Shown piece by piece: positions 1 to 11,849 of a DNA stretch of 64,000 nt. Each line of letters starts with the position of its first letter. The first letter of the stretch is position 1. The notes below the pieces were generated by a model. The model saw only the letters and a list, made by a program, of their open reading frames with translations, was not told the DNA's origin and did not search any database. This DNA comes from Sabethes cyaneus (taxonomy: Eukaryota; Arthropoda; Insecta; Diptera; Culicidae). Both the position numbers and the translations under genes were made by a program. The stretch spans positions 57,349,449-57,413,448 of the forward strand of contig NC_071355.1 in NCBI RefSeq assembly GCF_943734655.1. The letters are read 5' to 3'.

Positions 1-238
1 GTGTAGCCGTACTGGGGCAACATTACCGAGTCTCGCGATGGGGCTGCCATCTCATAGTGCCGAGACGCACTATACCTCCTTCCCGGTTAATACACGACGT
101 TAGTTTCCACCCGAGGTTACCCGATCTCCGCTAAGGTTGCTCGTATTCCGGCTGGTACCACGAGGAGGTCGGGATCGGAGTTGCTGGATAAGAGGCTAAC
201 GACCACTATGGGGTCTATATTCCGCATTATCTAGCCGT
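1..238 (-). mobile_element. 5' segment of an RTE-like LINE, cut by the window start
   Basis: This stretch is a near-duplicate of 34095-34335, which lies just upstream of the endonuclease segment of the RTE-like element at 29225-34335. Both begin GTGTAGCCGTACTGGGGCAA and share the block around CGATCTCCGCTAAGGTTG. By that position it is the 5' leader of a second minus-strand copy whose coding part would lie left of base 1. It carries no open frame of its own. Confidence 0.7.
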
Positions 239-261
239 TTACCAACCAAGTCAAGTTGCAT

Positions 262-400
262 GTCCCATTTTAATTTATTGCCGAATTTTAAACCTAATTT
301 CAAGCTCAATTTTATGCAATCTGAAGTCCAATTTTATGTCCAATTCAACACCAATTTTAGATTCAATTTAAAGTTTAATTTGAAGTAAAATGTTTAGTCT
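262..400. repeat. Degenerate AATTT-rich array (copy 1)
   Basis: AT-rich DNA in which AATTT and its complement recur about every 12-20 bases with intervening CAAG/CAA words. The same degenerate array returns at 43440-43600, 44830-45018, 49890-50460 and 50960-51070, where the core reads roughly TTGAAATTGGAC. No coding content. Confidence 0.55.
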
Positions 401-1037
401 AAACTCTATTATGTATTATTCCGAACACGAGTCCCGTGTTTTCTTTATGAAAATCAATGTAAAAAAACGTCATGGTATACCCCGAAACTCCAAAGTTTTA
501 AGCCTGATCGTCTAATATTTTTGCGAGAAGTAAATCATTAGCGTAAAACTAGGTCCTCCAATAACGTGATTTTTCGTGTCAAAACATGGCTTTGAAAGGT
601 CGGTGCTCCATCTTTTTCTTATAGCCAGGTTCGCCGATTGTAAAATATAATTTTCACACACGAAGAACCCGTCAATATTAAATTAGTGGCCAATAAAAAT
701 TAGTGACAATAACTGACTGAAGTTAATTGAGCGTCTTAGTGGAATAATTAGATTCATTTTAGTGGAATTCAATTGTTGAAAAAAAATTCTTTACAATTTA
801 AATAGTGGCAATATAATTGCCGCTAAGCCCAAAAAACATTAGCGGCAACATTTTCTCGAATATTCGTTTCAATTTTTAGGATAAATCTGCATAATCTATC
901 ACAAGAAGCCGTGAATAGCATCTCAGAGGAGACAAGACGTCATGGGGAAAGAGCGGAAAATTAGATAAGGGAATGAAACAATGCTTATTGAGTTTGTATA
1001 ACATTCCTCTTTACACAAGCTGGGGATTCGTGGATCA
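401..1037. other. No gene seen; AT-rich with AGTGGCAATA words
   Basis: AT-rich noncoding DNA. Words such as TTAGTGGCAATA and CATTAGCGGCAACA recur between about 680 and 850, suggesting old repeat sequence. I see no open frame or RNA gene. Confidence 0.5.
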
Positions 1038-1107
1038 AACCAAGCTATAATGGGAGCCCATTATAACCGGATTCGAACCCATTATTGGCTCCCATTATAG
1101 CCTGGTT
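1038..1107. repeat. 21-bp inverted repeat with 28-nt loop
   Basis: The arms 1038-1058 and 1087-1107 are complementary over 21 bases with one mismatch. The arm core is CTATAATGGGAGCC. The loop repeats the word CCCATTAT and contains GGATTCGAACCC, which resembles a tRNA T-arm (B box). It could be the collapsed termini of a small inverted-repeat element. Confidence 0.6.
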
Positions 1108-1609
1108 CACGCCAAATACACGACGAAAATAAACGATTCTACGCATCGACTCTAATAAAGAAAACTATTGATTTTTAAGAACGCTCTATTGAAAAATCCA
1201 AAATTTTGAAGCATAATCCAAATGAAAATTCCCGCTTTGTGATTGGATGAAATTTGCGTTGATGTAACGAGTAGCAAAGTGGTGACATTTTACATGCTTA
1301 TAACTCAGCCAAGTCTCAATACATTTAGAAGGTACTTGCATCACTCTATTGGCAATTTATCTTTCTATCTCTAACAATAATTTCTAATCAATTTTTTAAA
1401 TAATTGAAAAAAATTGAGCAATGTTTACTGAGAAATCCTGGCTCCGTGATTGGTTGGAATAAGCATGGCTAATTTTAAATTATTTTCGAACGATTTAATA
1501 CAATTCACGAATCAACACAAGTCAAAGAAAAATTTTGTTTAACACTACTATATATACCTAACTAATTTATAGTATAATCAAATAAAATTCAACTCATTCT
1601 TATTGATAA

Positions 1610-2272
1610 CTAGCTGACCCGACAAACTTCGAATTTCCACAAATTAAACTGTGTTGTACATAAATCCTGAATCTCGGATGACCTTTATCACAATCTCGAG
1701 TTTTGCAAGTTTCTGAGGAGTTCATGGGTGTTTTTATATACAAATTTTCCTCACAGTAAATCCATTGCTTAGTCTGATAAAATAAAGCGGATAGCATTTA
1801 AATATTCGCCATCATTACAAACTATTTCGCCGAATACTATTTGCGGAACACGAATTATCGGTTGACCATAACGGGTAATACCATTTCGCGGAAAACCTTA
1901 CGCGGGATGTACCATTTCACGGAAAATCTTTTCGTAGAAAGTACCATTTCGCAGGGGTGCCCCAACTTAAGGAAAGGAAAGTAATAGAGGTGAGTAGATC
2001 TAGGAAAATAAATAAACCTAGATAGAGGGGATCTCTACGGGGGCTAAAAAATTCTTGCCTCCAAAAACCTTCACATGCCAAATTTGGTTCCATTTATTTG
2101 ATTAGTTCTCGAGTTATGCCGAACTTTGTGTTTCATTTGTATTGGAGCCCCCAAAAACCTCTACATGCAAATTTTCACGCCGATTGGTTCAGTAGTTTTA
2201 GATTCTATAAGGAACATCCCGACAGAAATCCATTTTTATAGCCTATAAATACCTATAAATTATAGGTATAGA
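1610..2272 (-). mobile_element. Short complete Helitron-like element
   Basis: On the minus strand the element starts TCTATACCTATAA and ends GTTTGTCGGGTCAGCTAG, the same ends seen at 45706-47975 and 55218-57442. It is preceded by A and followed by T, as expected for a Helitron, with no target duplication. It is 663 bp, with a single copy of the roughly 143-bp internal unit (near 2040-2200) and the CAAAACTCGAG 3' block. Its 5' tip carries an extra inverted duplication of TATAGGTAT-type sequence. It encodes no Rep/helicase and is non-autonomous. The 65-codon frame at 1600-1797 is only its 3' end read through. Confidence 0.7.
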
Positions 2273-3240
2273 TTTACAATTTTGTTTTCATATAGGAACC
2301 TCCTTCCCTTTCCCCTACGACTCCTTCAAGATAGTCATTCAAAAAAAACATGAATTGCGGTACCTTGGATTGGCGCTGGGGGGCTTATCCGCATTGAAAA
2401 ATTCCAAAACGACGTGAAAGTATATTAAATTAGCTCGTGACCCATCCTTTTTTAAAAATTCGAACGCATAACAAAATGGCGGACATCCAAACATAAAAGT
2501 AAGGTTTTTAGTCGAAAGAATTGACTTTAAACGTTTCTAAAAAATACAAAAATCCCAATATCGAAAAAAAGGTAAGTCAAACACAAGATAATTTTGTTGG
2601 CTTTAAAACAAAAAAAAAATCATGCGAATTGCTTGAGCCGTTCTTGAGATATTTTTGTCCGAGATATTTATGATATTTATGAAAGTCCGTACCTACACTT
2701 TAAAAACCTGGTTTCGAGAAAAACGGCGTTGAAGTTTTTATTCGCTGTGTAATCGCTCCAGACATGCTAGGTACAAATAGCTGTAACTTTGCCAATTTTC
2801 GGTATTCATCCAAAGACTTCAAACACATATAGTCAAAATGTTAATCTTTCGAAATAATCACTGAAAAAAATTCGGTTTTTAAAAATTAAAAAGGTACTAT
2901 GCCCCCTTAATGGTCTGAACGTCATGGAACGACATGGAGTCTTGTATGGCAATCCGGCGGTTGATATTGAAACGGGATCCTTCAATTACTGCTTTTCTAA
3001 CAACTGCATGGACCTTAAAGCGACCAGTAATGAATTCCACGAGTATGTTCGTTGAATTGGCATGGCTTACACTCTGTCAAAGACGATAGCTTCCGTGTTC
3101 AATAGATCGACTTAACTATGAGATCTTGCTTAATGCTCATTGATCTACATACCGGACCGGACTAAAGGGACCAAAATTTGTTAAGGCTAAGTCTACTTGT
3201 AGATTCGCATCGACAGATCTGGCAGCATCACACTACAAGC
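2273..3240. other. No gene seen
   Basis: Noncoding, repeat-like sequence. 2340-2920 has A/T-rich flanks with GGGGGG near 2380 and CCCCC near 2900, possibly the ends of an old element, but the arms do not pair well by eye. A short (CTT)n tract runs at 3241-3259. Confidence 0.4.
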
Positions 3241-3259
3241 GCTTCTTCTTCTTCTTCTT

Positions 3260-4165
3260 CTAGAGTGTTTTACGAAGGGCAAAGTAGGTCCGATTTCCCG
3301 CTTGGATGCGCCGCTGGATCTCCTTACTAGTGTTGTTGCCCGCGGTCACCAGCGATCCCAAATACACGAACTCCTCTACCACTTCTAGTTCGTCTCCATC
3401 AACGGTTACCGTCCATGGAAGATGCGCGTTTGTTTCCTTTAAGTCTCTTCCTTTCATGTATTTGGTCATCGACGCATTTATTTTTAGGTCAATTCTCCTA
3501 GAATCCGCTTTCAGTCTGGCGTAGATTGCCTCCGCCGTCGCAAAGTTCTTGGCTATGATATCGAAGTCATCTGCAAAGTCTAGAAGTTGACTACCCTTGG
3601 TAAAAATCGTGCCTCTCGTTTCGACGGCCGCTCGTCGGATCACCCCCTCAAAAGCGATGTTGAAAAGCATGCAGGATAAACCGTCACCTTGTCTCAACCC
3701 GCGTCGGGACACGAAGGTACTCGAGAGTGTCCCAGAGATGCGTACGAAACACATCACTCGATCCAATTGTAGCTCTGGTCAGTCGCGTCAGTTTGTTCGG
3801 AAAACCGTGTTCGTGCATTATCTGCCATAGCTTGGCTAGATCGACTGTATCGTATGCTGCTTTGAAATCAATAAAGATGTAATGCGTGGGCACGTTGTAC
3901 TCCCGACATTCCTGCAAGATCTGTCGGATAGTAAAAATTCGGTCCGTAGTTGCGCAAGCCTCCATGAAACCCGCCTGATAATTGCCTACGAAACCTTGTG
4001 CTATCGGTGACAGCCGGCGTAACAGGATCTGGGAGAGTACCTTGTAGGCGGCGTTTACCAGCGTAATACCGCGATAGTTGCAGCAGTCTAGCCGATCACC
4101 CTTTTTGTAGATGGAACAAACCACTCCTTCCATTCATTCCTCCGGTAGCTTTTCCTCCTCCCGAA
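3260..4165 (-). pseudogene. RTE-like LINE reverse transcriptase fragment
   Basis: Two overlapping frames on the minus strand (3684-4133 and 3260-3766) together cover a reverse-transcriptase palm. In order: an N-terminal block with YKKGDRLDCCNYRGITLVN, motif A (FIDFKAAYDTVD, catalytic Asp present), a motif B region (LRQGDGLSCMLFN) and motif C (FADD within LLDFADDFDII), then LEVVEEFVYLGSL of the thumb. A frameshift near 3700-3760 separates the two halves, and no endonuclease or 3' tail lies beside it. The sequence is close to 29439-30472, so both belong to one family. It would have copied element RNA at a nicked target. It is now dead. Confidence 0.85.
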
Positions 4166-4599
4166 TCCTTTAAATAACCCAGCACTACACACAAGCGCTA
4201 CCAATCGCTAATTCAGTATAATGCGACAGTTCTGTCAGCTCACTTGCGGATAACCCGGGATTTTCAATGCTTGTGTACAGAATCGATTAAGGACGCGCTT
4301 TTTCCAGCAACGACATAATGTAAACAAATGACTTTATAGTACCTACAAGTACCTAGTCTTATTCTCTGTACCATCAACGCAGCTAATTCCACTCATTTCC
4401 TAACTCCGATCCCTCAATCAAAGTAGCCGATCTTTGAACCGATAGTTCAAGGGCAAGCTTTGAACATGAGGATCCTCATTAACTATGGTTTTTGAAGCAA
4501 TCTTCTAAAATTTGACTGCGTTAGTTGAGTGACAGAATTAGGAGCTGATCGGAATTACTTGCGTTCTCGCCCAAGAAATAAAACGGCAGCACTTAAACG

Positions 4600-6235
4600 A
4601 GCAGGTGTTGAATAAGAGTTGTGTGGTAGCACCCGGTGCTGAATAAGCGAATATGCTGAAATACCTGTTGTTTAAACGTCACATCCAATATTATTTCTAG
4701 CTCCTAATGAACATCTATACGTTGCTATGTAAGTGTGGAATAAGAGTCGAATAAACGTTGTACCAACGTATCAGCAACACAGCTAAGAGCAGGTATTGCA
4801 TACCGGTCGCTACCATGGAAATGCATGTCGAACAGATGTGCAAACGTATCAGCTAAAAGCAATTGTGGCGTAATAGTGGAAAAAGAGTGGAATGAGCGTT
4901 GCGCAAACGTATCAGCAGCATTAGTGAGAGCAAGTGTAGAATAATAGTGGAATAAGGGTGGAATGAACGTGGCGCAAACGTATCAACAGCATTTCCGACT
5001 GCAAGTGTGGAGTAAGAGTGGAATAAATGTTGTGCAAACGAATCAGCGGCATTGCTGAAATCAAGTGTGGAATAAAAGTGGAATAAGAGTGGAATGAATG
5101 TCACACAAACGTTGCTAAGAGGAAGTGTGGAATAAGAGTCGAATAATCGTCGTACAAACGTATCAGCGGTAACAATAAGAGCAGTTGTTGGATAAGGCCG
5201 GTTGAAGACAATCAATACTACCAATATCTTAAATAACACTTTATGAAATTATTTTTAGATCCACTTTATTTCACACCATGATACAGAAATGCCTAAACGA
5301 CATTATTTTTCCGATTGACTTTACGTTTGCATTAAAACTAGATAATCAATTAGCAAACTTACAGTCGACACAATTAATGTAAATATAATTTAGAGCCACC
5401 TAGAATGCTTCTGCTAGTCAGCTAGACAACTGACATTTTACGATCGATAGCTCGGCGAACCTCTGTTGTTTCGAATGTGAAACGTCATAATCAAGCTCCG
5501 AAAAACATAAATAATCTGGAGAATTTCACGGCAAAATACGTACATGGTCTTTGACCTCAAAAACCGCGACTTTGCGATAATCATGGCAATATGAGCAGGC
5601 ACCTCCACCGCATCACTACCATAAACTGCACATTGAACTGCACGCAGAACTGGCTTCTTCGAAAAAACTTTCCAAAATCATCTTGAAGCGTATGATAAAA
5701 CACGTACGCGTACCGGTACAAACATCAATCAAGGTAAACCATTGTGTTACCACCTCGGCTGCTCATTTTTCTTCCTTCATTTCCCTGGAAGCAGTTCAGT
5801 TAGAAATTAAATTCAATAATATTGTTAGAACTTACATTCAGTCGAATTGTCCACATATCGTTCAGCCGAGCATTTCTATCGTAGCCGCCATAGTTCCACA
5901 ATTTTTTCACGTTATCGTCGTCGTCATTAACAGTCGGCGTTTTTCTGACAGATTTTCACTCTGTCCACTGACTGTTCTATACGTTATACTCAAGCAGCAT
6001 TGCTAAACCGGTGTGACATAAGCTCGGGTATAAGAGAGGAAAGAACGCTGCGCAAAGTGCATGTGTGGAATAGGAGCCGTTTAAAGGCAGCTAAGGAAAC
6101 GCACGTCGAATAAATGCTGTACAAGCGTATCAATAGCATTTCTGTGGAATACGAGTGGAATAAACATGGTACAAACATATCACCAGCACCGCTAAGAGCA
6201 GGTGTGGAATAACAGCTGCTTGAAGACATCCAATT
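4600..6235. repeat. Interspersed GTGGAATAAG array, units about 60-71 bp
   Basis: Between 4600 and 5240, and again between 5990 and 6235, the order GTGTGGAATAAGAGTGGAAT, CAAACGTATCAGC, GCTAAGAGCAAG recurs with unit lengths of roughly 60-71 bases. The differences are due to extra copies of an AAGAGTGGAAT sub-unit. 5240-5990 between the two blocks is unrelated. Sequence near 4568 (CGCCCAAGAAATAA) and the complement of that near 6829 (TTGTTCCTTGGGCGG) look like related inverted ends, so the array may lie inside one 2.3-kb element; that part is inference. The 128-residue minus frame at 4853-5239 is only the repeat translated. Confidence 0.6.
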
Positions 6236-6339
6236 TAATAATCATGTAATAAATGATGTAAGAAGCACTTATATGTGTTTAGGCGAGGTTTGTTCCACAC
6301 TTGATAAACTTAAACTTGTCAATCTATACAGGCGCCTGT

Positions 6340-6402
6340 CATATTTCAGATTATCTCGGAGACGTTCGGCTTACGACCGACAAATTGCAGGTTCGAAACC
6401 GA
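6340..6402 (+). pseudogene. tRNA-Val-like remnant (SINE head or pseudo-tRNA)
   Basis: A stem TCGG/CCGA around the loop CTTACGA would give a TAC anticodon. It is followed by GCAGGTTCGAAACC, a good T-arm and B box. The D-arm side is degraded and the acceptor stem is not found, so a functional tRNA is unlikely. Confidence 0.35.
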
Positions 6403-8566
6403 ATGAGTGAATGATTGGATGAATTGTTGGATGAATTTTGAGTCAACCTGTGATTTCCCGCTATTTCTAATCAAAGTCTGATATATTTATAAATACGACA
6501 ACTGATGATCAGAAATAATAAAACTCGCAAAATAATTATTTTCCTTTTTTCTTTATTTTGCTTGTCTAAATGTTGAACTGCTGTGGATTAAACGTAGCTT
6601 CAGTATCATCGGCAGAAGTTTAATAAACAAATTTATTCGTACTGAATAAACATTTTACTGTACGTTGCATAATAGTCATACAAACGCATCTTCCACGCAC
6701 ATAATCAGCATTGTGCTGTTTAAATTCTCCAAAACAAACTGAACAAGCACTTTAAAAGCAGTTATGCAGCATGTGCTGAAAAAAAGCTGCCGGTTAAACG
6801 TTTAACAAGCAAAAATTGTTCCTTGGGCGGTACACACTATCAACGTAATTCAGATAATTTTTCATTAAAGTAAGTTAATGGCACTATTTTACGTGTGTCC
6901 GGAGCTTTCGTGTCCAACCATAAATTTACAAATCATTCAAGACAAAATAGTTGATATGTAGAGTTTATCTAACAATTGGGAATTTACTAAACCATCAATA
7001 ATAAAGGAAAAGTATACCTCGCAAGTCGTAACTCGACTCGTGGCCGAGATAGCGGATTACGCAAATCCTGACCGTTTGTCGTCCGTATGTGTAATATTCA
7101 TCGCATGTGTTATAGCACTGACTAACCGTTCGTTGAGGCGCATCCACTCGCCGTCGGATGCGGCAAACTGTGGACATTACTCGAATATTTACCGCTCGAA
7201 TTGTGCGCAATTTTTATGTTGATTCACATATTGTGGCCGTATTCATTCGGTTTTGATTTACGGATGACTGATTGGAATTTTTTAATTCAATTAGGCAGCC
7301 GAGATCGTCGAGTCTAGCAGGGATACAAGTAGACTTTTGATATATTCAGTTATTTACCCAAACTGTCACCAGTTTCGACATGAAACGAATCGTTTCAGGC
7401 AAAATGGAAATTAATTGAGTTTTCCAGATTTACCTTGCCGAAGTCAGGTCGGACCGGTGAATGCGAAGAAAAGCAGAAAAAGAAAAGTGTTCAACCGGTT
7501 TGAAGAAAAAAGTATTCGCTCGTTTCTTTTCCTTGCTGTACTCGGCAATGACGACAACTTTCGCCGACAAGTACCGAAATTAATGTTTACAGATAATCAA
7601 CAGAGCGAAACTAAATTTACAGAACTAATTTACATTGGCAGCTTTCGAACACTCTACTGCATTTGAAACTGTTCGACGAGATTGGTTATCCTTATAGAAC
7701 ACGAGACTACGGCAACCGCAATGGCAAGCTAACGGCAGGGAAAGCAATATTTTCCACTTTCCACTCTGCTGGATATGCCATCATCGGAACCAATGAAAGG
7801 ATGTCGTACCCCGAAGTGTTTATTGAACGGATTTCGTTTTCATCTGTTTTCTTTTCCGTCCGCGGTCGCTCGGAGAAGTGCACTCGGCTGGAAGTTAGGT
7901 TCGTGATAAGCAAAGGTATACTCGTCGAGTGTTTCAATTTAAGTTGACTATTAAGGAGTTTAATTGGTTTTTTCCACTAGTAAATTACTAAATCATTTTA
8001 AGTGAACAAACATCTTGTGTGCGAATCTCCTTCCTTGACAACGCTCAACTACTCAGGTAGCAGCAAAGTTCAAAAAGTCAAATCATTATTAAAGGTATTG
8101 CCTTTTCAATTTCAGCAAAGCACATTACCCAAGCATGAGCTAGAATTTGTTCAGCACATCCGCTGTAAAGTACCTACATTTTAAAAGGCTCAAAATTTAT
8201 TCAAGAGACAACTTTCAGCCAGCATCCAGTTTCCATCAGCCCTTCCGAATCGGGTCACTTGTCTTGTCTATGGTCCCGGGGGGGTCAATTTGCATAACAC
8301 GAAACATAGCATATCGGTTGACGTCGCGTCGATGTCGCCGTCGCCGCCACCGCCGTCGTTGTCGTAGTCGTGAACATATTTACCTTGGTAGAAACAGTAT
8401 CTGCGTTCATTCTATCATCAGTCGTCGGTGCTGGTGGGTATGGGATCTCGAAATTTACGGTGAAAAAGTTTCCCCACGTTTGCCGCCGCACGATGTTACT
8501 CGATACGATGTTCGCCGTTCTCGATGGAGCAGAACAAATCCTGTATAGAGTAGCCCCCATCCGTTC
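6403..8566. other. No recognisable gene
   Basis: Mixed-composition DNA. Several frames of 60-133 codons exist (for example 7663-7947 plus and 8147-8548 plus), but none carries a motif I recognise. 8320-8365 is a CGCCGTCG/GTCGTAGTCG triplet-like tract that produces histidine/arginine or threonine/alanine runs by translation alone. The part next to 8567 could be the 3' UTR of the candidate exon. Confidence 0.4.
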
Positions 8567-8719
8567 TCATCGGGGCTGCTCATTGCCGGTGGAGTTGTCC
8601 GAGACGAGCTGCCGAACCGCGTTGTGCCTATCTAGAAGCTCAGAAACCCACGCCACGTAGTTCACCAAATCGTGAGAGAACGTCAGTGCCGGCTTATCCG
8701 CATCATTCGTTTCCCTCAG
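8567..8719 (-). CDS. Candidate terminal coding exon of an unidentified host gene
   Basis: On the minus strand a T-rich tract ends in CCTGCTAG, a plausible 3' splice site, at 8720-8727. From 8719 a frame of exactly 50 codons runs without interruption to TGA at 8567-8569. Third positions are rich in C/G, unlike the surrounding AT-rich noncoding DNA. The peptide is mixed and soluble-looking, with the helical-looking core LVNYVAWVSELLDRHN. I do not recognise the protein. The upstream exon was not found within the window, so phase and identity stay open. Confidence 0.4.
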   Translation of the reverse strand: MRETNDADKPALTFSHDLVNYVAWVSELLDRHNAVRQLVSDNSTGNEQPR

Positions 8720-9678
8720 CTAGCAGGAATTAAAATTTAAAATTGAATTGAAATTGAATATTTTAGACCCCCGATTCCTTGGAACAGCGGCAGCGGATAA
8801 GTTGCTTCTCCAATATTGTATCTATGGATTTATCTGATCTCTGATTTGAGGCATACTTACTGCACAGAATGGCCATAAATCTCCTCGCCTTGGGGGAACA
8901 ACGTTGCGATGAAGAAAAAAAATGGCGCAAACGAGTCTACAACATTTCACGGGGGAGGAAACCGGTTGTATGCGAGTACAAAATTGCGCGCGGCACCGTT
9001 TCACTCGCAGGCACGTGATCCGTGAGGCCAACCCGACCCGTTGCCTAATCCAACCGCGGATATTAATTGTTTATTGAATGGATTTTCAGATATCCACTTT
9101 GGCCACTCGCATACAGGTACACAGGAAATTGTAAACAACTTTCAGTGCTGGCGCAGTGAGCCTGGCCGGGCCAGCTTGATGTGTTAAGTTTCTTTTACAT
9201 TATCGAAAAACAAGTTTCCTGCAATATCGATCATTCTGAATGGAACGTGAATAATTTTTAATTCCCCAAGAAAATGCATACTTTTTTTCTTCAGAAAAGT
9301 TTTAGAATATACTAAAATAAACAGTTTTGCTGAATATAGTAACTGTCTATCTCTTAGTGATTGTGAAATATTATGATTTGTTTAAAAAGAGCACTTAAGA
9401 ATTTCTGCTCAATAACTTTGCTCACGATTTTTGGAAATTGCCTTTCACATGTTCTACAAAGGTAATCAACACATTTTATCTAATGACTGTTTGTCGCTAG
9501 TACGCATATTAAATAAGTTATGAAATATTAAAAAAAACACTATTAATTTTTTTTCAATTTTGGGCATCTTTATATAAATCAAGCAACTTTTCGAGGTACC
9601 TAATTACTATTTTTTATTATATTTTGTCTACAAAAAAATGGCATCAAACGCACTTCGAAGCAATCTAAAAAAAATCGA
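8720..9678. other. No gene seen
   Basis: Intron-like or intergenic AT-rich sequence. If the exon at 8567-8719 is real, the first part is its upstream intron. Nothing else is recognisable. Confidence 0.4.
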
Positions 9679-9726
9679 TTGCAAAATGTGTTATTTTTTA
9701 GTAGAATTCTCTGTAGCTCGCTAAAG

Positions 9727-9960
9727 GAACACACCTGTAGACTGAGACCGTTAGCGGAGTCCTTCGTCGGCGAGTACCAAACTGGTTTTCATGAGGATCG
9801 CTCCCCGACGGATCAGATGTTTGCCCTGCGTCAGTTACTAAACTCGAGAGTTACTGGTCTCGAGAGTATAACCTGTAGGCTCATCATTTGTTTGTTTTCT
9901 TTAAGGCAGCGTACGATGCAGTCAAATGAAATGTGCGGTGGCAGATAGTGCTAGAGCGGT
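9727..9960 (+). pseudogene. RTE-like RT fragment
   Basis: The plus strand encodes LAESFVGEYQTGF followed by TDQMFALRQLL, the block that precedes motif A in this RT family (compare VGNYQAGF and TTDRIFTIRQIL in the copy at 29981-30472). After a frameshift, motif A is still visible near 9895-9925 as FFKAAYDAV. Only about 75 codons survive. Confidence 0.7.
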
Positions 9961-10477
9961 TCCCAAATGGGGGAATGCGAACCCCCAGGGGCTCATCAAA
10001 AGTTTTAGGGCGTTCAGGAAAGCGTTAGGCAGTAATGGCGAGTAATTTGATTTGATGTGTGATATGAGAGATGTCAAACCAGTGTAATTAAGATATGAAT
10101 TAGTTTGGGGTAATTGTTGCATTCACCGGCAGAATTTCAGATGAAATATTAAGGATGATCGATAAGTGGAGACATACGAAAGTCAGCAATGAGAGGGCGC
10201 CAGCCAGAGGGGCTAAGATGACAGCGATGTGAAACTGAATAAAAATTCGCGCAAACTCTGAGGCGTCGTCGTTAGCTAAAATTGAAGCAGCAATAATAAG
10301 TATGAAGTCCGGCAAAGCATGATAGTGTTATCGGTACAAATGTGCACCAGCTGATCAGAATGTACGCAGGGCATCTTACTGAGACAGTAGCATGTTGCTT
10401 TGTACCACTTTCAAAATACTCTGCGAGGTCTTAATTGGACCCAGAAGAAAATTGACACTACTCTCTGGTGGCAGCTA

Positions 10478-10790
10478 GTTAGATTCCGTGCTGACCGATC
10501 ATGCGTGGATCATATCAAGACGCTATCCGTATTATGTTGGAGAAATTCAAAGGATTTCAGCACTTCCAGGGCCTGTTTATTGATTTCAAAAAGTATATCT
10601 TGAAAGCACGTTGGGCACATTTTTAATTGTAACCATTGAAAGTAAGTCGAATCGTCGATTACCCTGAAATCCTTCGACAATGCAGCAATGATAAGACTCT
10701 GACTTGGCCGACGACATACTGTCCCAACTGCGATCTGATATAAAGAATCAGTTTGACTGCTCCGATAGCTCCGATGTCTCATAGTCACCG
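10478..10790 (+). pseudogene. RT fragment of a second, BovB/RTE-type LINE
   Basis: FRADRSCVDHIKTL near 10486-10530 matches the pre-motif-A block typical of BovB/RTE-type reverse transcriptases. After a frameshift near 10535, a degraded motif A (LFIDFKK) follows at about 10575-10595. Near 10700, DLADDI resembles motif C (FADD). It is clearly a different family from the neighbours at 9727 and 11117, and heavily decayed. Confidence 0.5.
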
Positions 10791-11116
10791 TTGCTAAATC
10801 GGCACTAATAATCCCTCCAATTTCGCAGCGGCTGTACAACCAGTGGAGGGGAGGAGTTTATCAAGACTATAAACATATGGATCCGTAGTGCCTTGGTGGG
10901 TCTTCGAAATGTTTGACGCTCAAATCAAATCCTCCATCGCTGATGTCACCAGCGCCAAATACAGTTGCTTACATTTTAAGTAAAAAACAGTACGCTCTTT
11001 CGTGCGGGGAAGCACAGAGATAGCGGATACATTAAAAATAAATATTGAACATAGCTGTTAGCTGGGTTTTTACGGAGTTTATCATAAAAATTGGTCAAAC
11101 GTTTGAAAAGAGACGC

Positions 11117-11560
11117 ACCAAATTTTTAACATTCGACAGAACTTCCAGAAAAGTCAGGCAGGAGTACAACGTGACCAGGGATCATATTTTTATTGACTTC
11201 AAAGCAGCATACGATACAGCCGATCGAGACCTGCTATGGCAGATACATGAACATGGTTTTCCGCATAAACTATCGCGATTGATCAGAACTACATTGGGTT
11301 GGGTGATGTGTTTCGTGCGCATCTCGGGGGCACTCTTGAGTCGCTCCGACATGTGGCGAAGGTTGAGTGAGACAAGGTAACGGCTTATCTTGTGTGCTTT
11401 TCAACGTCACTCTTAACGGTGTGATCCGAAAAGCGGGAATCGAAACGAGAGGCACGATTTTTAGCAAAGGTATTCCACTCCTAGGCTTCGCAGATGACTT
11501 TGATGTCATAGACAAGAACTTTGTGATGGCGGAGACAATCTACGCCAGACTGTGAATGGA
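11117..11560 (+). pseudogene. RTE-like RT fragment
   Basis: The first frame gives motif A (HIFIDFKAAYDTADRDLLW) and VMCFVRISG. After a one-base shift near 11365 the second frame gives motif B (MRQGNGLSCVLFNV) and motif C (LLGFADDFDVIDKN). The order and sequence match the minus-strand copies at 3260 and 29439. The fragment ends at a stop near 11555 and has no thumb, endonuclease or tail. Confidence 0.8.
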
Positions 11561-11596
11561 GTTCAAAAGGATTGGGAGTGGCCTACGCTTCAGAAG

Positions 11597-11700
11597 GGTT
11601 TTATAACCTCTTTAAGAATCAGCTTAAGTAGTCGTATCATCCATTGCTGAAGGCAGCAATAAACCAATTTAGATTTTGCTGCTTGACAGCCACCGCCATC
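11597..11700. repeat. Dispersed repeat, copy A
   Basis: About 100 bp shared with 38345-38447 and 43950-44062: a CTTAAGTAG/CTCAAGTAG start, GCTGAAGGCAGCAATAAACC in the middle, and a GCTTGACAGCCACCGCCAT end. Copies diverge by many substitutions. It is probably the remnant of a small element of unknown type. Confidence 0.5.
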
Positions 11701-11849
11701 TATCTATCTATTTATATAAGGGGCTTACGTCTGTACCGAAAACCAGGTCTCTGACAAGACGTCATAAGAGGCTTGTCGGTAACTAAAAACAGGTCCTTGA
11801 CAGGACGTCATGCTTTCGTAGCAATGGGTTGTATTCTCAGTCACCTCAC

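Noticed and set aside
3306..3830. Plus-strand frames at 3306-3524, 3597-3830, 29647-29865 and 29928-30221
   Set aside because: Shadows of the minus-strand RTE reverse transcriptase, which has the recognisable motifs.
8285..8560. Thr/Ala-rich frame next to the candidate exon
   Set aside because: Driven by a GTCGTC/CGCCGC simple repeat and lying after the candidate exon's stop codon.
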